Positions 52,525 through 61,742 of a stretch of 64,000 nucleotides of DNA are shown piece by piece. The stretch lies in assembly GCF_010748935.1 (NCBI RefSeq), contig NZ_CP048796.1:1181001-1245000 (forward strand). Direction: 5' to 3'. The notes beneath the pieces are model-generated. The model made no database searches. It saw only the letters and a program-made list of their open reading frames with translations, and was not told the DNA's origin. Numbering within the stretch: the stretch's first letter is position 1; every line of letters starts with the position of its first letter. The translations under genes and the position numbers were made by a program. The DNA comes from Providencia vermicola (GTDB taxonomy: Bacteria; Pseudomonadota; Gammaproteobacteria; Enterobacterales; Enterobacteriaceae).

Positions 52525-54267
52525 TTAGTGAGATGGTTTTAGATACTCATCGAGGTTTTTGCCTTCAGTATCTTTTGATAATGGTTCATCATCAATTGAA
52601 CAGCCATACTCGGTCACGTCGTTACACATAAAAGTCGCCATGGCTTTAGCAATTTCATGTTCACCAATGATGATATGGTCGGCCCCACGTTCTTTAATGA
52701 AGCTAACTTCATCATCATAGTGAGCACGGACGATCACGGTAATATTCGGGTTCAACTCTTTTGCATGAGTCACGATTTCACCAGCCTCGTAGCCATTTGG
52801 AATCGTGAGTAGCAAAGTTTTCGCACACTCAATGCGAGCAAGGCTAATAATGTCTTTATTCGCACCATTACCTAGGATAGCGCTAAACCCGTTTTCAGCC
52901 AGCTCTTCAAACTTAGCTCGAGTGTCTTCCACGACGACTAATGGAATATCACGACGGCGCAGTTTATCAGCTAACATACCACCAACACGCCCGTAGCCGA
53001 CAATGATGGCATGACCACAAATATCGACAGGAATTTGGGTTTCTTCTTCCAATGTCTCTTCGAGTAGTTGTTCCTCGATAGTCTCGGTTTTTTCTAAGTA
53101 CTTATCGAGTAAACTAAAGAGTACAGGATTAAGCATAATTGAAACTATCGCACCTGCTAACACTAAGTTTTGTGCTTCTTTGTCCATGACACCAAGTGCC
53201 ATTCCCATGCCTGCTAAAATAAAGGCAAACTCACCAATTTGCGCCAAGCTAACAGAGATGGTTAATGCCGTTCGCCTTGAATGGCCAAATAGGCGAACAA
53301 GGATTAATGCGGCCGCAGATTTACCGACGATAATAATCGCGAGAACACCAATCACACCTAATGGATGGTCAATCAGTACGACAGGGTCGAACAGCATCCC
53401 AACGGAAACAAAGAAGAGTACAGCAAACGCGTCTCTTAGCGGGAGCGTATCCTGTGCTGCACGGTGGCTAAGTTCTGATTCATTTAACACCATACCCGCA
53501 AAGAAAGCACCGAGTGCAAATGATGCATCAAATAATGCAACAGCAGCATAGGCGATACCCAGTGCAAGAGCGAGCACAGCAAGTGTAAATAATTCACGAG
53601 AACCTGTGGATGCGGTACGTGATAAAATCCAAGGGATCACACGACGACCAATAACTATCATAATGATAATAAAGGCGACCACTTTCCCCACAGTCCATGC
53701 AAGTCCGATAAGTAACTCACTAAAGCTCGCTTGCTCAGAATTCATAATTGCAGCAGCAGCGGGTAATAGAACTAGCGTCAGAACCATCGCGAGGTCTTCA
53801 ACAATTAACCAACCGATAGCAATCTGGCCTCGTTGGCTTTCAATCAGTTGCCGTTCTTCTAAGGCACGAAGTAATACAACCGTACTTGCTGTTGATAAAC
53901 AGAGGCCAAAAACGATACCTGAAAAGGTTCCCCAGCCAAATAGCATGGAAAGGCCTAAACCTAAAAGAGTGGCGACTGCAATTTGTGCAATCGCTCCGGG
54001 AATGGCGATGGCTTTAACGGCTAAGAGATCTTTTAGTGAAAAATGTAGCCCGACACCAAACATCAAAAGGATAACACCAATTTCAGCTAGTTCTGGCGCA
54101 AGCGTTGTATCGGCAACAAAACCCGGAGTAAAAGGACCGGCTAAAACACCCGCCGCAAGATAGCCCACCAAAGGGGAAATTTTTAATCGCTGAGCGATCA
54201 TACCTAACAAATATGCAAGGGCGAGACCACCAACAATGGTTGTGATTAAGGGCGTAGAATGCTCCAT
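52525..54267 (-). CDS. ybaL: CPA2-family K+/H+ antiporter YbaL
   Basis: Kef-type cation:proton antiporter. 580 residues (E. coli YbaL 558). About 12 membrane segments (residues 6-390) include VGYLAAGVLAGPFTPGF, GVGLHFSLKDLL and the ion-site region ALGAFFAGMVLNESELSHRAAQDTLPLRDAFAVLFFVSVGMLF. An acidic linker leads to an RCK/TrkA-N nucleotide-binding domain (HAIIVGYGRVGGMLADKLRRRDIPLVVVE). E. coli YbaL substrate is not firmly settled. It is on the minus strand between gsk and fsr, as in E. coli. Confidence 0.93.
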   Translation of the reverse strand: MEHSTPLITTIVGGLALAYLLGMIAQRLKISPLVGYLAAGVLAGPFTPGFVADTTLAPELAEIGVILLMFGVGLHFSLKDLLAVKAIAIPGAIAQIAVATLLGLGLSMLFGWGTFSGIVFGLCLSTASTVVLLRALEERQLIESQRGQIAIGWLIVEDLAMVLTLVLLPAAAAIMNSEQASFSELLIGLAWTVGKVVAFIIIMIVIGRRVIPWILSRTASTGSRELFTLAVLALALGIAYAAVALFDASFALGAFFAGMVLNESELSHRAAQDTLPLRDAFAVLFFVSVGMLFDPVVLIDHPLGVIGVLAIIIVGKSAAALILVRLFGHSRRTALTISVSLAQIGEFAFILAGMGMALGVMDKEAQNLVLAGAIVSIMLNPVLFSLLDKYLEKTETIEEQLLEETLEEETQIPVDICGHAIIVGYGRVGGMLADKLRRRDIPLVVVEDTRAKFEELAENGFSAILGNGANKDIISLARIECAKTLLLTIPNGYEAGEIVTHAKELNPNITVIVRAHYDDEVSFIKERGADHIIIGEHEIAKAMATFMCNDVTEYGCSIDDEPLSKDTEGKNLDEYLKPSH

Positions 54268-54483
54268 TTAGTCTCCTTTGATTGATTTGAATTTTTAGGA
54301 ATCAAGTTCCCATATTTTGGAATGCACTTTGCATATAATTCTATTTTATCGTTATTTGAGAAAAATTTCCTTAAAAAATTTAAATGTTTTTCAAATAAAA
54401 GTGGTTTATTAGTGCTAAATCGTTACAAAGATGTCATTTGTGTGATTTTTTGTTGAATTTTAAGTGAGATATAGAGGTAAGTT

Positions 54484-54511
54484 CCCATACTTATTTTTCA
54501 ATAAGTATGGG
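54484..54511 (-). terminator. Hairpin after fsr
   Basis: Perfect 11-bp stem CCCATACTTAT (54484-54494) with ATAAGTATGGG (54501-54511), loop TTTTCA, 19 bp past the fsr stop codon on the minus strand. T run absent. Confidence 0.6.
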
Positions 54512-54529
54512 TTAAATAAAGGGAAATGA

Positions 54530-55753
54530 CTATTTTTGTTCTAGATTTGGTAGTAATACGGTAAAAATACCCAATAAAGGCAGAAATGCACAATATTGAT
54601 AAACTTGTTCGATGCTGGTTTTATCTGCGATTTGCCCCAATACTGCGGCGCCAACACCTCCCATGCCGAATGCTAACCCAAAAAACAGGCCAGATATCAT
54701 TCCGGTTTTACCGGGGATCAACTCTTGTGCATAGACTAAAATGGCCGAAAACGCTGAGGCTAATATCAACCCAATGATAACGGTTAAAATGCTCGTCCAA
54801 TACAGAGAGGCATGTGGCAGCAGCAATGTAAACGGCGCGACCCCTAAGATAGAGAACCAAATTACATATTTACGCCCAATCTTGTCGCCAACAGGCCCGC
54901 CTATCATGGTTCCAGCGGCGACAGCAAAAAGGAAGATAAATAGGTGGATCTGCGCGTTCTGTACGGTGACACCAAATTTTTCAATAAGGTAAAAAGTGTA
55001 ATAACTACTAATACTTGCGAGATAAAAATATTTAGAAAAAATTAATATCAGCAATATAGCTAATGAACCAATGACAGCCTTACGAGGCAATATGTTGATT
55101 TCGACGTGAGATACTGGCTTTTTACTGACAGCTCGATGTTGTTGCTTATACCAACGGCTTACTTGCAATAATACGACAATCGCTAATAAGGCGGCCAAAG
55201 AGAACCAACCGACATTACCTTTACCGTAAGGCTCAATAACCAGTGCGGCAAGTAATGGCCCCAAAGATGCCCCTAAATTTCCACCAACCTGGAAAAAAGA
55301 CTGTGCAAGGCCGTGACGACCGCCTGATGCCATGCGTGCGACACGAGATGATTCAGGGTGGAAGACTGAAGAACCCGTTCCTACTAGTGCGGCAGCTAAT
55401 AATATAACGGGGAATGTTTCAGCCATAGCAAGTAATAGCAATCCTGTTAGTGTAAAGCCCATCCCGATAGGTAATGAATAAGGCTGTGGATGTTTATCGG
55501 TATAATAGCCAATGACAGGTTGCAGTAATGATGCTGTAATTTGGTAGGTCAATGTAATCAAACCGACTTGTGCAAAACTGAGTGAAAAATCAGACTGCAA
55601 GAGTGGATAGATAGCTAATATCAATGACTGAATCATATCGTTCAGCAAGTGAGAGAAGCTAATGGCAGTAAGAATGCTAAAAACAGTTTTACCTGTTTTA
55701 CTAATAGGTTTTGCGGCAGGGGTATGACTTTGGTTGGTTGTTTGCTCACTCAT
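54530..55753 (-). CDS. fsr: Fosmidomycin efflux protein Fsr (MFS)
   Basis: Major facilitator exporter; its E. coli counterpart gives resistance to fosmidomycin when over-expressed. 407 residues (E. coli 406), 12 hydrophobic segments. Characteristic stretches: SHLLNDMIQSLILAIYPLLQSDFSLSFAQVGLI near the start, GSSVFHPESSRVARMASGGRHGLAQSFFQVGGNLGASLGPLLAAL, and GGPVGDKIGRKYVIWFSILG in the second half. Minus strand, divergent from ushA, as in E. coli. Confidence 0.94.
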   Translation of the reverse strand: MSEQTTNQSHTPAAKPISKTGKTVFSILTAISFSHLLNDMIQSLILAIYPLLQSDFSLSFAQVGLITLTYQITASLLQPVIGYYTDKHPQPYSLPIGMGFTLTGLLLLAMAETFPVILLAAALVGTGSSVFHPESSRVARMASGGRHGLAQSFFQVGGNLGASLGPLLAALVIEPYGKGNVGWFSLAALLAIVVLLQVSRWYKQQHRAVSKKPVSHVEINILPRKAVIGSLAILLILIFSKYFYLASISSYYTFYLIEKFGVTVQNAQIHLFIFLFAVAAGTMIGGPVGDKIGRKYVIWFSILGVAPFTLLLPHASLYWTSILTVIIGLILASAFSAILVYAQELIPGKTGMISGLFFGLAFGMGGVGAAVLGQIADKTSIEQVYQYCAFLPLLGIFTVLLPNLEQK

Positions 55754-56015
55754 AATTAGTAACTTTCATAGTTGTGTTGCTAAATTGTTATCAATATAGC
55801 GTATTTGTCATTTAATTGAACTAATAAATATCACGATAAAAAAAGTCACCATCGTTATTAATGTTGATTAATGTCTCAGTTTAATGAAACAAGCACCATT
55901 TAACGCATAGGTTATCCAATTATGATCGCAGTTTTATGCTATAAATTAGCATTTACTATTAGGGCTAGAACCTAAACATACCATAAAAATTTGAGATATA
56001 GGCAGGGAGAAAAAG

Positions 56016-57683
56016 ATGAATTTAACCTTTAAAGCATCGGTATGCGCATTGACGGTATCTTTGGCACTGTTGCCTATCGCACAGGCAAATGCTTGGGAAA
56101 AAGATAAAACATACAATATCACGATTTTACATACGAATGACCATCATGGTCATTTTTGGCATAACGATCACGGTGAATATGGTTTAGCAGCACAGAAAAC
56201 CGTTGTGGATGAAATTCGTGATGAAGTGGCTAAGCAAGGTGGCAGCTTATTATTGCTTTCCGGTGGTGATATTAATACCGGTGTCCCCGAATCTGATCTG
56301 CAAGACGCTGAGCCCGATTTTAAAGGGATGAACTTAGTCGGTTATGATGCAATGGCGCTGGGTAACCATGAGTTTGATAACCCACTAGACGTACTACGTA
56401 CACAAGAAAAATGGGCTAATTTTCCGTTCTTATCAGCCAATATCTATCAAACCAGCACAGGTGAGCGTCTATTTAAACCTTACCAAATATTCGATAAACA
56501 AGGTGTCAAAATTGCAGTTCTAGGATTAACCACTGACGATACGGCGAAACTAGGGAATCCTGCAAACTTCCCAGATGTTGAGTTTAGAACACCGGCGGTT
56601 GAAGCGAAAAAAGTGGTTGAAGAACTCCGCGCTACAGAAAAACCAGATATTATCATCGCGGCTACCCATATGGGGCATTACGACAACGGTCAGCATGGCT
56701 CAAATGCTCCCGGTGACGTAGAAATGGCTCGTAGCTTACCTAAAGGCTATTTGGATATGATTGTGGGCGGTCACTCACAAGATCCCGTCTGTATGTCCAG
56801 CGAGAACAAAAACTATAAACAAGTCGATTATGTTCCTGGTACCCCTTGTGCGCCTGATAACCAAAATGGCACATGGATCGTTCAGGCTCATGAATGGGGC
56901 AAATATGTGGGGCGTGCTGATTTTGAATTTAAGAATGGTAAATTCACGCTAAAACATTACCAACTGATCCCGATCAATTTGAAAAAGAAAATCACGAAAG
57001 AGGACGGAACCAGCGAGCGTGTCTATTACACTCAAGAAATAGCCCACAATGAGGACATGATGAAGTTATTGACCCCTTATCAACAAAAAGGGGGTGAGCA
57101 ACTGAATGTAAAAGTCGGTTCTGTTGAAGGGAAGCTTGAAGGCGATCGCAGTAAAGTCCGTTTTGTCCAGACTAACATGGGGCATTTGTTGTTAGCGGCA
57201 CAAAAAGAGCGTGCAGATGCTGATTTTGCTGTTATGAGTGGTGGCGGTGTACGTGACTCGATTGAAAGTGGTGATATTACGTACAAAGATGTTTTAAAAG
57301 TACAACCCTTTACGAATGAATTGGTCTATATCGATTTTAAAGGGGATGAAGTACTCGAGTATTTACAGGCCGCTGCGAATATGAAGCCTGATTCAGGGGC
57401 TTATGCACAATTCTATCATGTTAGCCTGACGTTAAACACAGACGGTAGCATTAGCGATGTCAAAATTGATGGCAAACCGTTTGATCCTGAAAAAACCTAT
57501 CGCATGGCGACATTAAATTTCAATGCGATTGGAGGAGATGGTTATCCAAAAATCGACAATCATCCTAATTATGTTAATACAGGATTTGTCGATGCGGAGG
57601 TATTGAAAGGTTATATTGAGAAACACTCACCTTTAAAAGCGGCAGACTATGAGCCAAAAGGTGAAATTATTTATAAAAAATAA
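56016..57683 (+). CDS. ushA: Periplasmic 5'-nucleotidase / UDP-sugar hydrolase UshA
   Basis: Degrades extracellular nucleotides and UDP-sugars for uptake. 555 residues (E. coli 550). Signal peptide 1-26 with cleavage after AQANA. Metallophosphatase motifs: ILHTNDHHGHFW, LSGGDINTGVPESDL, ALGNHEFDNPLDVL, AATHMGHY and VGGHSQDPVC. The C-terminal 5'-nucleotidase domain contains the substrate-stacking region and ends with NFNAIGGDGYPKI. GGGAG precedes the ATG. A terminator follows. Confidence 0.96.
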   Translation: MNLTFKASVCALTVSLALLPIAQANAWEKDKTYNITILHTNDHHGHFWHNDHGEYGLAAQKTVVDEIRDEVAKQGGSLLLLSGGDINTGVPESDLQDAEPDFKGMNLVGYDAMALGNHEFDNPLDVLRTQEKWANFPFLSANIYQTSTGERLFKPYQIFDKQGVKIAVLGLTTDDTAKLGNPANFPDVEFRTPAVEAKKVVEELRATEKPDIIIAATHMGHYDNGQHGSNAPGDVEMARSLPKGYLDMIVGGHSQDPVCMSSENKNYKQVDYVPGTPCAPDNQNGTWIVQAHEWGKYVGRADFEFKNGKFTLKHYQLIPINLKKKITKEDGTSERVYYTQEIAHNEDMMKLLTPYQQKGGEQLNVKVGSVEGKLEGDRSKVRFVQTNMGHLLLAAQKERADADFAVMSGGGVRDSIESGDITYKDVLKVQPFTNELVYIDFKGDEVLEYLQAAANMKPDSGAYAQFYHVSLTLNTDGSISDVKIDGKPFDPEKTYRMATLNFNAIGGDGYPKIDNHPNYVNTGFVDAEVLKGYIEKHSPLKAADYEPKGEIIYKK

Positions 57684-57718
57684 TTGGTTAATTAATTTTA
57701 CCAAGCCGATATAGTCTA

Positions 57719-57758
57719 TAAAACCTGATCTTAGCCAGTGGCTGGGATCAGGTTTTTT
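57719..57758. terminator. ushA terminator
   Basis: AAACCTGATC (57721-57730) pairs with GATCAGGTTT (57746-57755), with an inner AGCC/GGCT stem, then more T. It overlaps the 3' end of the convergent nucleotidyltransferase gene. Confidence 0.85.
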
Positions 57759-58533
57759 CATATGGCATTATGCTTTTGTCTTCTTGTAATAAACAGGTTA
57801 AGGCGGCTTGTAAATGTGCAATGAAGTCGTGTTTCGAGTGAATGCCTAACTGAATTTGTTCAATAAAAAAGGGTAATTGCTGTTCTAACTTAGGGTATTT
57901 ACCACTCAATCGACTGACATGTTCACTGAGCGTATCAGGCCAATCATTATCATGAAATGTTCGTAAGATATTGGTAGAGCGTATTAGTTTTTTGGCGGCT
58001 TGTTTTGATAATGTTAAGTATGTCGAGTGATCGTCTGTGTTGGCTATTTTTTGGCGATATTCTAAAAGAACAGAATGATAGTCACTATTAACGGCTAATG
58101 CGATATCCCTTGATGGACGGAATCGCGGAAAGAAGAGAGAAAGGTCTTCGCCATAAATGATTCGGCAATGATGTTTTAACCAGTATCCCCAACTATTGAT
58201 ATTACTGGGGGCGAGAACCTCCTGTTTGGTGGCAATATCAAAATCAATTTTAGGTATGATAGGGAAATGCTGAATACTGTTTTGCGCAATGTGTTCAAGA
58301 GCTAGCGTCTCGTTTTCACTGATGTTGTTATTGAAAATAACACACAAGTCGAGATCTGAAATAGAGGGGATAGCATGACCACGCGCTACACTACCATAAA
58401 TAAAAATACTGCAAATAGCCTCCCCATACTCAGCCAAAAGCTCCGCCTGAACAAAGGATACTATGCCTTGGTATGTGGTTTGGGTGGTGTTATTGTTTAG
58501 TGTGCTGATGTAACCATTTTCATCAACTGCCAT
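57748..58533 (-). CDS. Nucleotidyltransferase-domain protein
   Basis: 261 residues. The N-terminal part has the polymerase-beta-type nucleotidyltransferase signature FIYGSVARGHAIPSISDLDLCVIF: Gly-Ser at 47-48, metal Asp 60 and 62, and a likely third Asp in KIDFDIAT (98 or 100). The C-terminal half is helical and reminiscent of the helical domain that follows in kanamycin/streptomycin nucleotidyltransferase-like proteins. It could modify a small molecule, a protein or a tRNA; none is shown. Lone gene, minus strand, between ushA and the KAS III-like gene, both absent from this place in E. coli. Its last bases overlap the ushA terminator. Confidence 0.75.
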   Translation of the reverse strand: MAVDENGYISTLNNNTTQTTYQGIVSFVQAELLAEYGEAICSIFIYGSVARGHAIPSISDLDLCVIFNNNISENETLALEHIAQNSIQHFPIIPKIDFDIATKQEVLAPSNINSWGYWLKHHCRIIYGEDLSLFFPRFRPSRDIALAVNSDYHSVLLEYRQKIANTDDHSTYLTLSKQAAKKLIRSTNILRTFHDNDWPDTLSEHVSRLSGKYPKLEQQLPFFIEQIQLGIHSKHDFIAHLQAALTCLLQEDKSIMPYEKT

Positions 58534-58630
58534 GATAAATCCCTTTTAGATCTTTTTAGTCATGGAGCGTTGACATAATGAGCGATGAGTCGATGTCATC
58601 GGTACACACCTAAGCAGCCTACCGCGATAT

Positions 58631-58659
58631 TATTCTACATAAAATAATTATGTAGAATA
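58631..58659. promoter_or_regulatory. AT-rich palindrome upstream of the nucleotidyltransferase gene
   Basis: TATTCTACATAA (58631-58642), AATAA, TTATGTAGAATA (58648-58659): perfect 12-bp arms. It lies about 100 bp before the nucleotidyltransferase start and 62 bp past the KAS III-like stop. Operator or weak terminator. Confidence 0.5.
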
Positions 58660-58720
58660 AAGATAATGCCAACAAGAGATTATTTACACGCATCAAATCG
58701 TGTTGATATATAAAAGTAAA

Positions 58721-59815
58721 TCACAAGGTTAGCTCGTGATCAACCACGAAAGCGGGCGCTGGCGGCTCGCCAAGGCTAACATCGGACCAACGTAGTACAG
58801 CGGCAGACGCTTCAGAGTGCCCCCCATAGGCGTATAAGACAACGAGTGAGCCGAGTTTGATCAGTTTTTGTGTGGCAGCCATGTATAAATGGATAGGAAC
58901 CATTGCGGGGCCACTATACGCGTTCTGAGGAAAAGTATTCACCACTCGCTCTTTTGCTATGCCTAACGCATTGGCAGAAAACTCTGCATGCCAAGCTGTA
59001 GGTGTATTTAGTGCAACACAATCAATTTGTTCAATCGTCACGTTGGCTTTTAACAACGCGCTGTCAACGGTGCGTTTCAGGTAATATTCTGACGTGGCGC
59101 GTAGTACTTGAGACACAGTATCATCGATACGTAAACGAAGACGTTGAGATATGGGAGTCTGTTGACCTTCAATGACATCTAAGTGCCACGTTCCGCATGT
59201 TTCCCCCAGATGAATAGACTCAGTGCTAAGCAGGCCAAATGATTTTTCGACTGAACCAACAATGAAAGCGGCAGATGCATCGCCATAAAAGCGCAAAGCG
59301 GGATCATCTGCATCAAATAGGCGAGAAAATTGGGCCGTCGCAATCACTAATACTCTCTTTTTTTGTCCGCTTTGGACTAACCCACAGGCTGTGAGGAAAG
59401 CCGACATTGAGCCATTACAGGTGGCTGAAATATTGAATGCGCCGCCACCAATCCCTAATGCATGAGCAATATACCCCGCATCTCCGAAACCGATGTTATC
59501 GTCAAAGAGAGAGGTCACGATGAGACAATCGATATCACTTGCGGGTATTTTGGCCGCTGTTAACACTTTCGTGGCGGCTTTGATACCAAGCGATGAGGCA
59601 CTCTCATGATTGATGACAACTCGACGTTCCACGCTACCGAGAAAAGTGTCAGATAGATAAGGTTTCATTGCGTCATCATAAAAATGAGGGGGGGAGGGTT
59701 GAGATCGAGAAAGGGAAGGTTTACGACGAACGATAGCGTCTTTATCCCACCATCCATTGGTACGTACTCCTTCAGGTAAATGAATTGCAATCGATTGAAT
59801 TCCAACGGATAACAT
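58721..59815 (-). CDS. KAS III-like (FabH-family) condensing enzyme
   Basis: 364-residue thiolase-fold protein. The catalytic triad can be read: Cys133 in SATCNGSMSAF, His276 in NTPTAWHAEF, and Asn298 in FPQNAYSGPAM. LRFYGDASAAFIVG is the usual FabH-type segment. It differs from housekeeping FabH in length and around the triad, so it is likely a secondary-metabolism or acyl-transfer relative. No acyl carrier protein, reductase or other pathway gene is next to it. It may act on an acyl chain or polyamine from elsewhere; I cannot name the product. An insertion relative to E. coli, with AT-rich flanks on both sides. Confidence 0.8.
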   Translation of the reverse strand: MLSVGIQSIAIHLPEGVRTNGWWDKDAIVRRKPSLSRSQPSPPHFYDDAMKPYLSDTFLGSVERRVVINHESASSLGIKAATKVLTAAKIPASDIDCLIVTSLFDDNIGFGDAGYIAHALGIGGGAFNISATCNGSMSAFLTACGLVQSGQKKRVLVIATAQFSRLFDADDPALRFYGDASAAFIVGSVEKSFGLLSTESIHLGETCGTWHLDVIEGQQTPISQRLRLRIDDTVSQVLRATSEYYLKRTVDSALLKANVTIEQIDCVALNTPTAWHAEFSANALGIAKERVVNTFPQNAYSGPAMVPIHLYMAATQKLIKLGSLVVLYAYGGHSEASAAVLRWSDVSLGEPPAPAFVVDHELTL

Positions 59816-60245
59816 ATGTTCTCCTTTAGTGATGTTGATAATTAAGCTAATTGCGAGTCGTTACATTTACACCAATAAAATAAAACGATATTTCCCAAGT
59901 TAGACAATATATAAATTATAATGACTGAATATTATCACCATTAATAATCGTGTTTTTTATATAAAAATAAAGATTAAATAAATATTAGATGGTAAATTTT
60001 ATAGTTCAAGAACATTAATAAAAATAAAACTTTTATATATTAACTATTAAAGAACTTATAATTAAGTTGGTATTTATATTATGTATAATCTGAATGAAAT
60101 AATAGGCTTTTCTATTGATGAATAATCAATGCCTCTATGTAAATCAATGGGTTAATGTATTATCTCGAAGAGGGGGGCCCATCAAATATTAATGGGCAAT
60201 ATATAGAAGGTAAAAACGATGGTGCGAAGTCACATAATCAAGCTG
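59816..60245. other. AT-rich gap between KAS III-like gene and ybaK
   Basis: No gene is supported. Very AT-rich. The only structure noted is GCCCAT (60177-60182) with ATGGGC (60192-60197), just past the ybaK stop codon on the minus strand. The KAS III-like promoter should be in the left part. Confidence 0.5.
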
Positions 60246-60722
60246 TTAAAGTTTTTTTATTTCTGCAAAGCTAGCATTAAGCACATTAGCTAAATCTTGT
60301 GGCGCTAACTCAATATCTAATCCTCTTTTTCCCCCAGAAATAAATATCGTCGGATATTGTTGAGCTTGGCTATCGATGACAGTCAGTAAACGTTTTTTTT
60401 GGCCGAGTGGGCTAATGCCACCGATTAAATAGCCCGTTGTTTTTTGCGCGACTTGTGGATCAGCCATTTCAACTTTTTTCACGTTGAAGACTTTGGCGAC
60501 CAATTTTAAATCTAATTGTCCCGACACAGGGGTAACCGCAACGGCTAATTTTTTTTGATCACCATTAAGAGCGACCAATAAGGTTTTGAAGACTTGCTTT
60601 GCATCTAAACCGAGCTTATTCACGGCTTCATCCCCAAAATTATGGACATTCGGGTCATGTTCATAAGGGTGAAGCTTAAAATTTATCTTTTGTTTTTCCA
60701 GTAGATTGACAGCAGGAGTCAT
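60246..60722 (-). CDS. ybaK: Cys-tRNA(Pro) deacylase YbaK
   Basis: Trans-acting editing enzyme that hydrolyses Cys mischarged on tRNA(Pro). 158 residues (E. coli 159). Well conserved: [33 protein letters not shown], the substrate-pocket Lys region [26 protein letters not shown] and [13 protein letters not shown]. The frame extends back to a TTG at 60743 overlapping the ybaP stop codon, but ATG 60722 (after GGTAAAT) fits the E. coli start MTPAV. It is almost certainly co-transcribed with ybaP. Confidence 0.94.
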   Translation of the reverse strand: MTPAVNLLEKQKINFKLHPYEHDPNVHNFGDEAVNKLGLDAKQVFKTLLVALNGDQKKLAVAVTPVSGQLDLKLVAKVFNVKKVEMADPQVAQKTTGYLIGGISPLGQKKRLLTVIDSQAQQYPTIFISGGKRGLDIELAPQDLANVLNASFAEIKKL

Positions 60723-60739
60723 ATATTTACCTGTATTTT

Positions 60740-61540
60740 TCAATTGCGTAAATGGTCAACTAAGCTGCCATCACCAAACAAATGTAGCGCTCCAACCGCG
60801 ACAACATAATAACCATCAGGTAATGATCTAAGCTTAGTGCTCCAAGCTTGGTTACGTTGTTCCATCAGTATGTGGTACACCTCATCACTGAAGGTTTTAG
60901 GTAATGTCACGTCATTATTTGGTTGGAAATCTAACCACCAACTGATCATAGTTTGTAGCGAGCGGGCATTAGTACGCCAATGTACCAGCGTATCTCTTAG
61001 TAAGGCTAGGCCTTCCTCAGGCAATGTTAATAGCAACTCGATTTGAGTATCGATACCCTCAAGTTCAATGATCTTTTTTTGTTGGGATTGTGCATTACAT
61101 AATAATTGATAATCAATCCCATAGCGCCCATGTAAACCGAGGCCTTGAGCTTGGGTTGCTTGTAGGATTAAAGCAACTTGCCATGAGGGAAGGGAATCAA
61201 ACTGTGTTGGCTCTTGGTGTATTTCTTGGCAATGGCTTAGTAACAAAGCGTACTCAGTAGCCGTTAAGCGTTCTTGTAACGGTACGTGAGCGTTTTCACC
61301 CGCAGTGAAAGGTGAACGCATATCAGTGATATCCGATTCAACAATCAAAGCATCGGCTTGGTTAAGCTTCTCAAGCAGTATTTCAGACAAGGGGAACATA
61401 TTTTCAGTGCCCATATGAATACTGCCCACAATATGCAGTTTGAGTTTCTTTGATAAACGAATATCAACGGCAGGATAAGGATAGACGGGGGCTGCTTCCG
61501 TATGTAACCAGTTCTTTAAACTTTCGAGCAGCTTGGCCAT
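60740..61540 (-). CDS. ybaP: TraB/GumN-family protein YbaP
   Basis: 266 residues (E. coli YbaP 264), function unknown. TraB/GumN-family signatures are present: [14 protein letters not shown] near residue 38 and the matching C-terminal [18 protein letters not shown], each with a GxxH that could bind a metal, plus ALIVESDI. No convincing signal peptide. It lies directly upstream of ybaK on the minus strand, the E. coli order. Confidence 0.9.
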   Translation of the reverse strand: MAKLLESLKNWLHTEAAPVYPYPAVDIRLSKKLKLHIVGSIHMGTENMFPLSEILLEKLNQADALIVESDITDMRSPFTAGENAHVPLQERLTATEYALLLSHCQEIHQEPTQFDSLPSWQVALILQATQAQGLGLHGRYGIDYQLLCNAQSQQKKIIELEGIDTQIELLLTLPEEGLALLRDTLVHWRTNARSLQTMISWWLDFQPNNDVTLPKTFSDEVYHILMEQRNQAWSTKLRSLPDGYYVVAVGALHLFGDGSLVDHLRN

Positions 61541-61694
61541 GTCATTTCCTCATCTCATATTTAGATATCAATCCGTTAGATTAAACAATCTGACTCCGTT
61601 TGGCGACTCACTTTGCGCTATTTTTTCTTCGAAATATTACGAGACTGATTCATGGCAGTAAAATGGATATGCGCTAGGAAGCTTCAACATGAAG

Positions 61695-61728
61695 CGCCCC
61701 AATAGCGGAATAACTCACTCTTGGGGCG
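61695..61728 (-). terminator. Hairpin after copA
   Basis: 8-bp stem CGCCCCAA (61695-61702) with TTGGGGCG (61721-61728), 18-nt loop, 15 bp past the copA stop codon. T run weak. Confidence 0.5.
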
Positions 61729-61742
61729 GTTTAGCTTGTCGA

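Noticed and set aside
53180-54163. Long plus-strand frames opposite ybaL (123 and 185 codons)
   Set aside because: Antisense shadows of a conserved membrane protein gene; composition is Pro/Ser/Thr/Ile-rich with no domain.
60177-60197. GCCCAT/ATGGGC inverted repeat after ybaK as a terminator
   Set aside because: Only 6 bp and no T run on either strand; noted only as structure in the gap.
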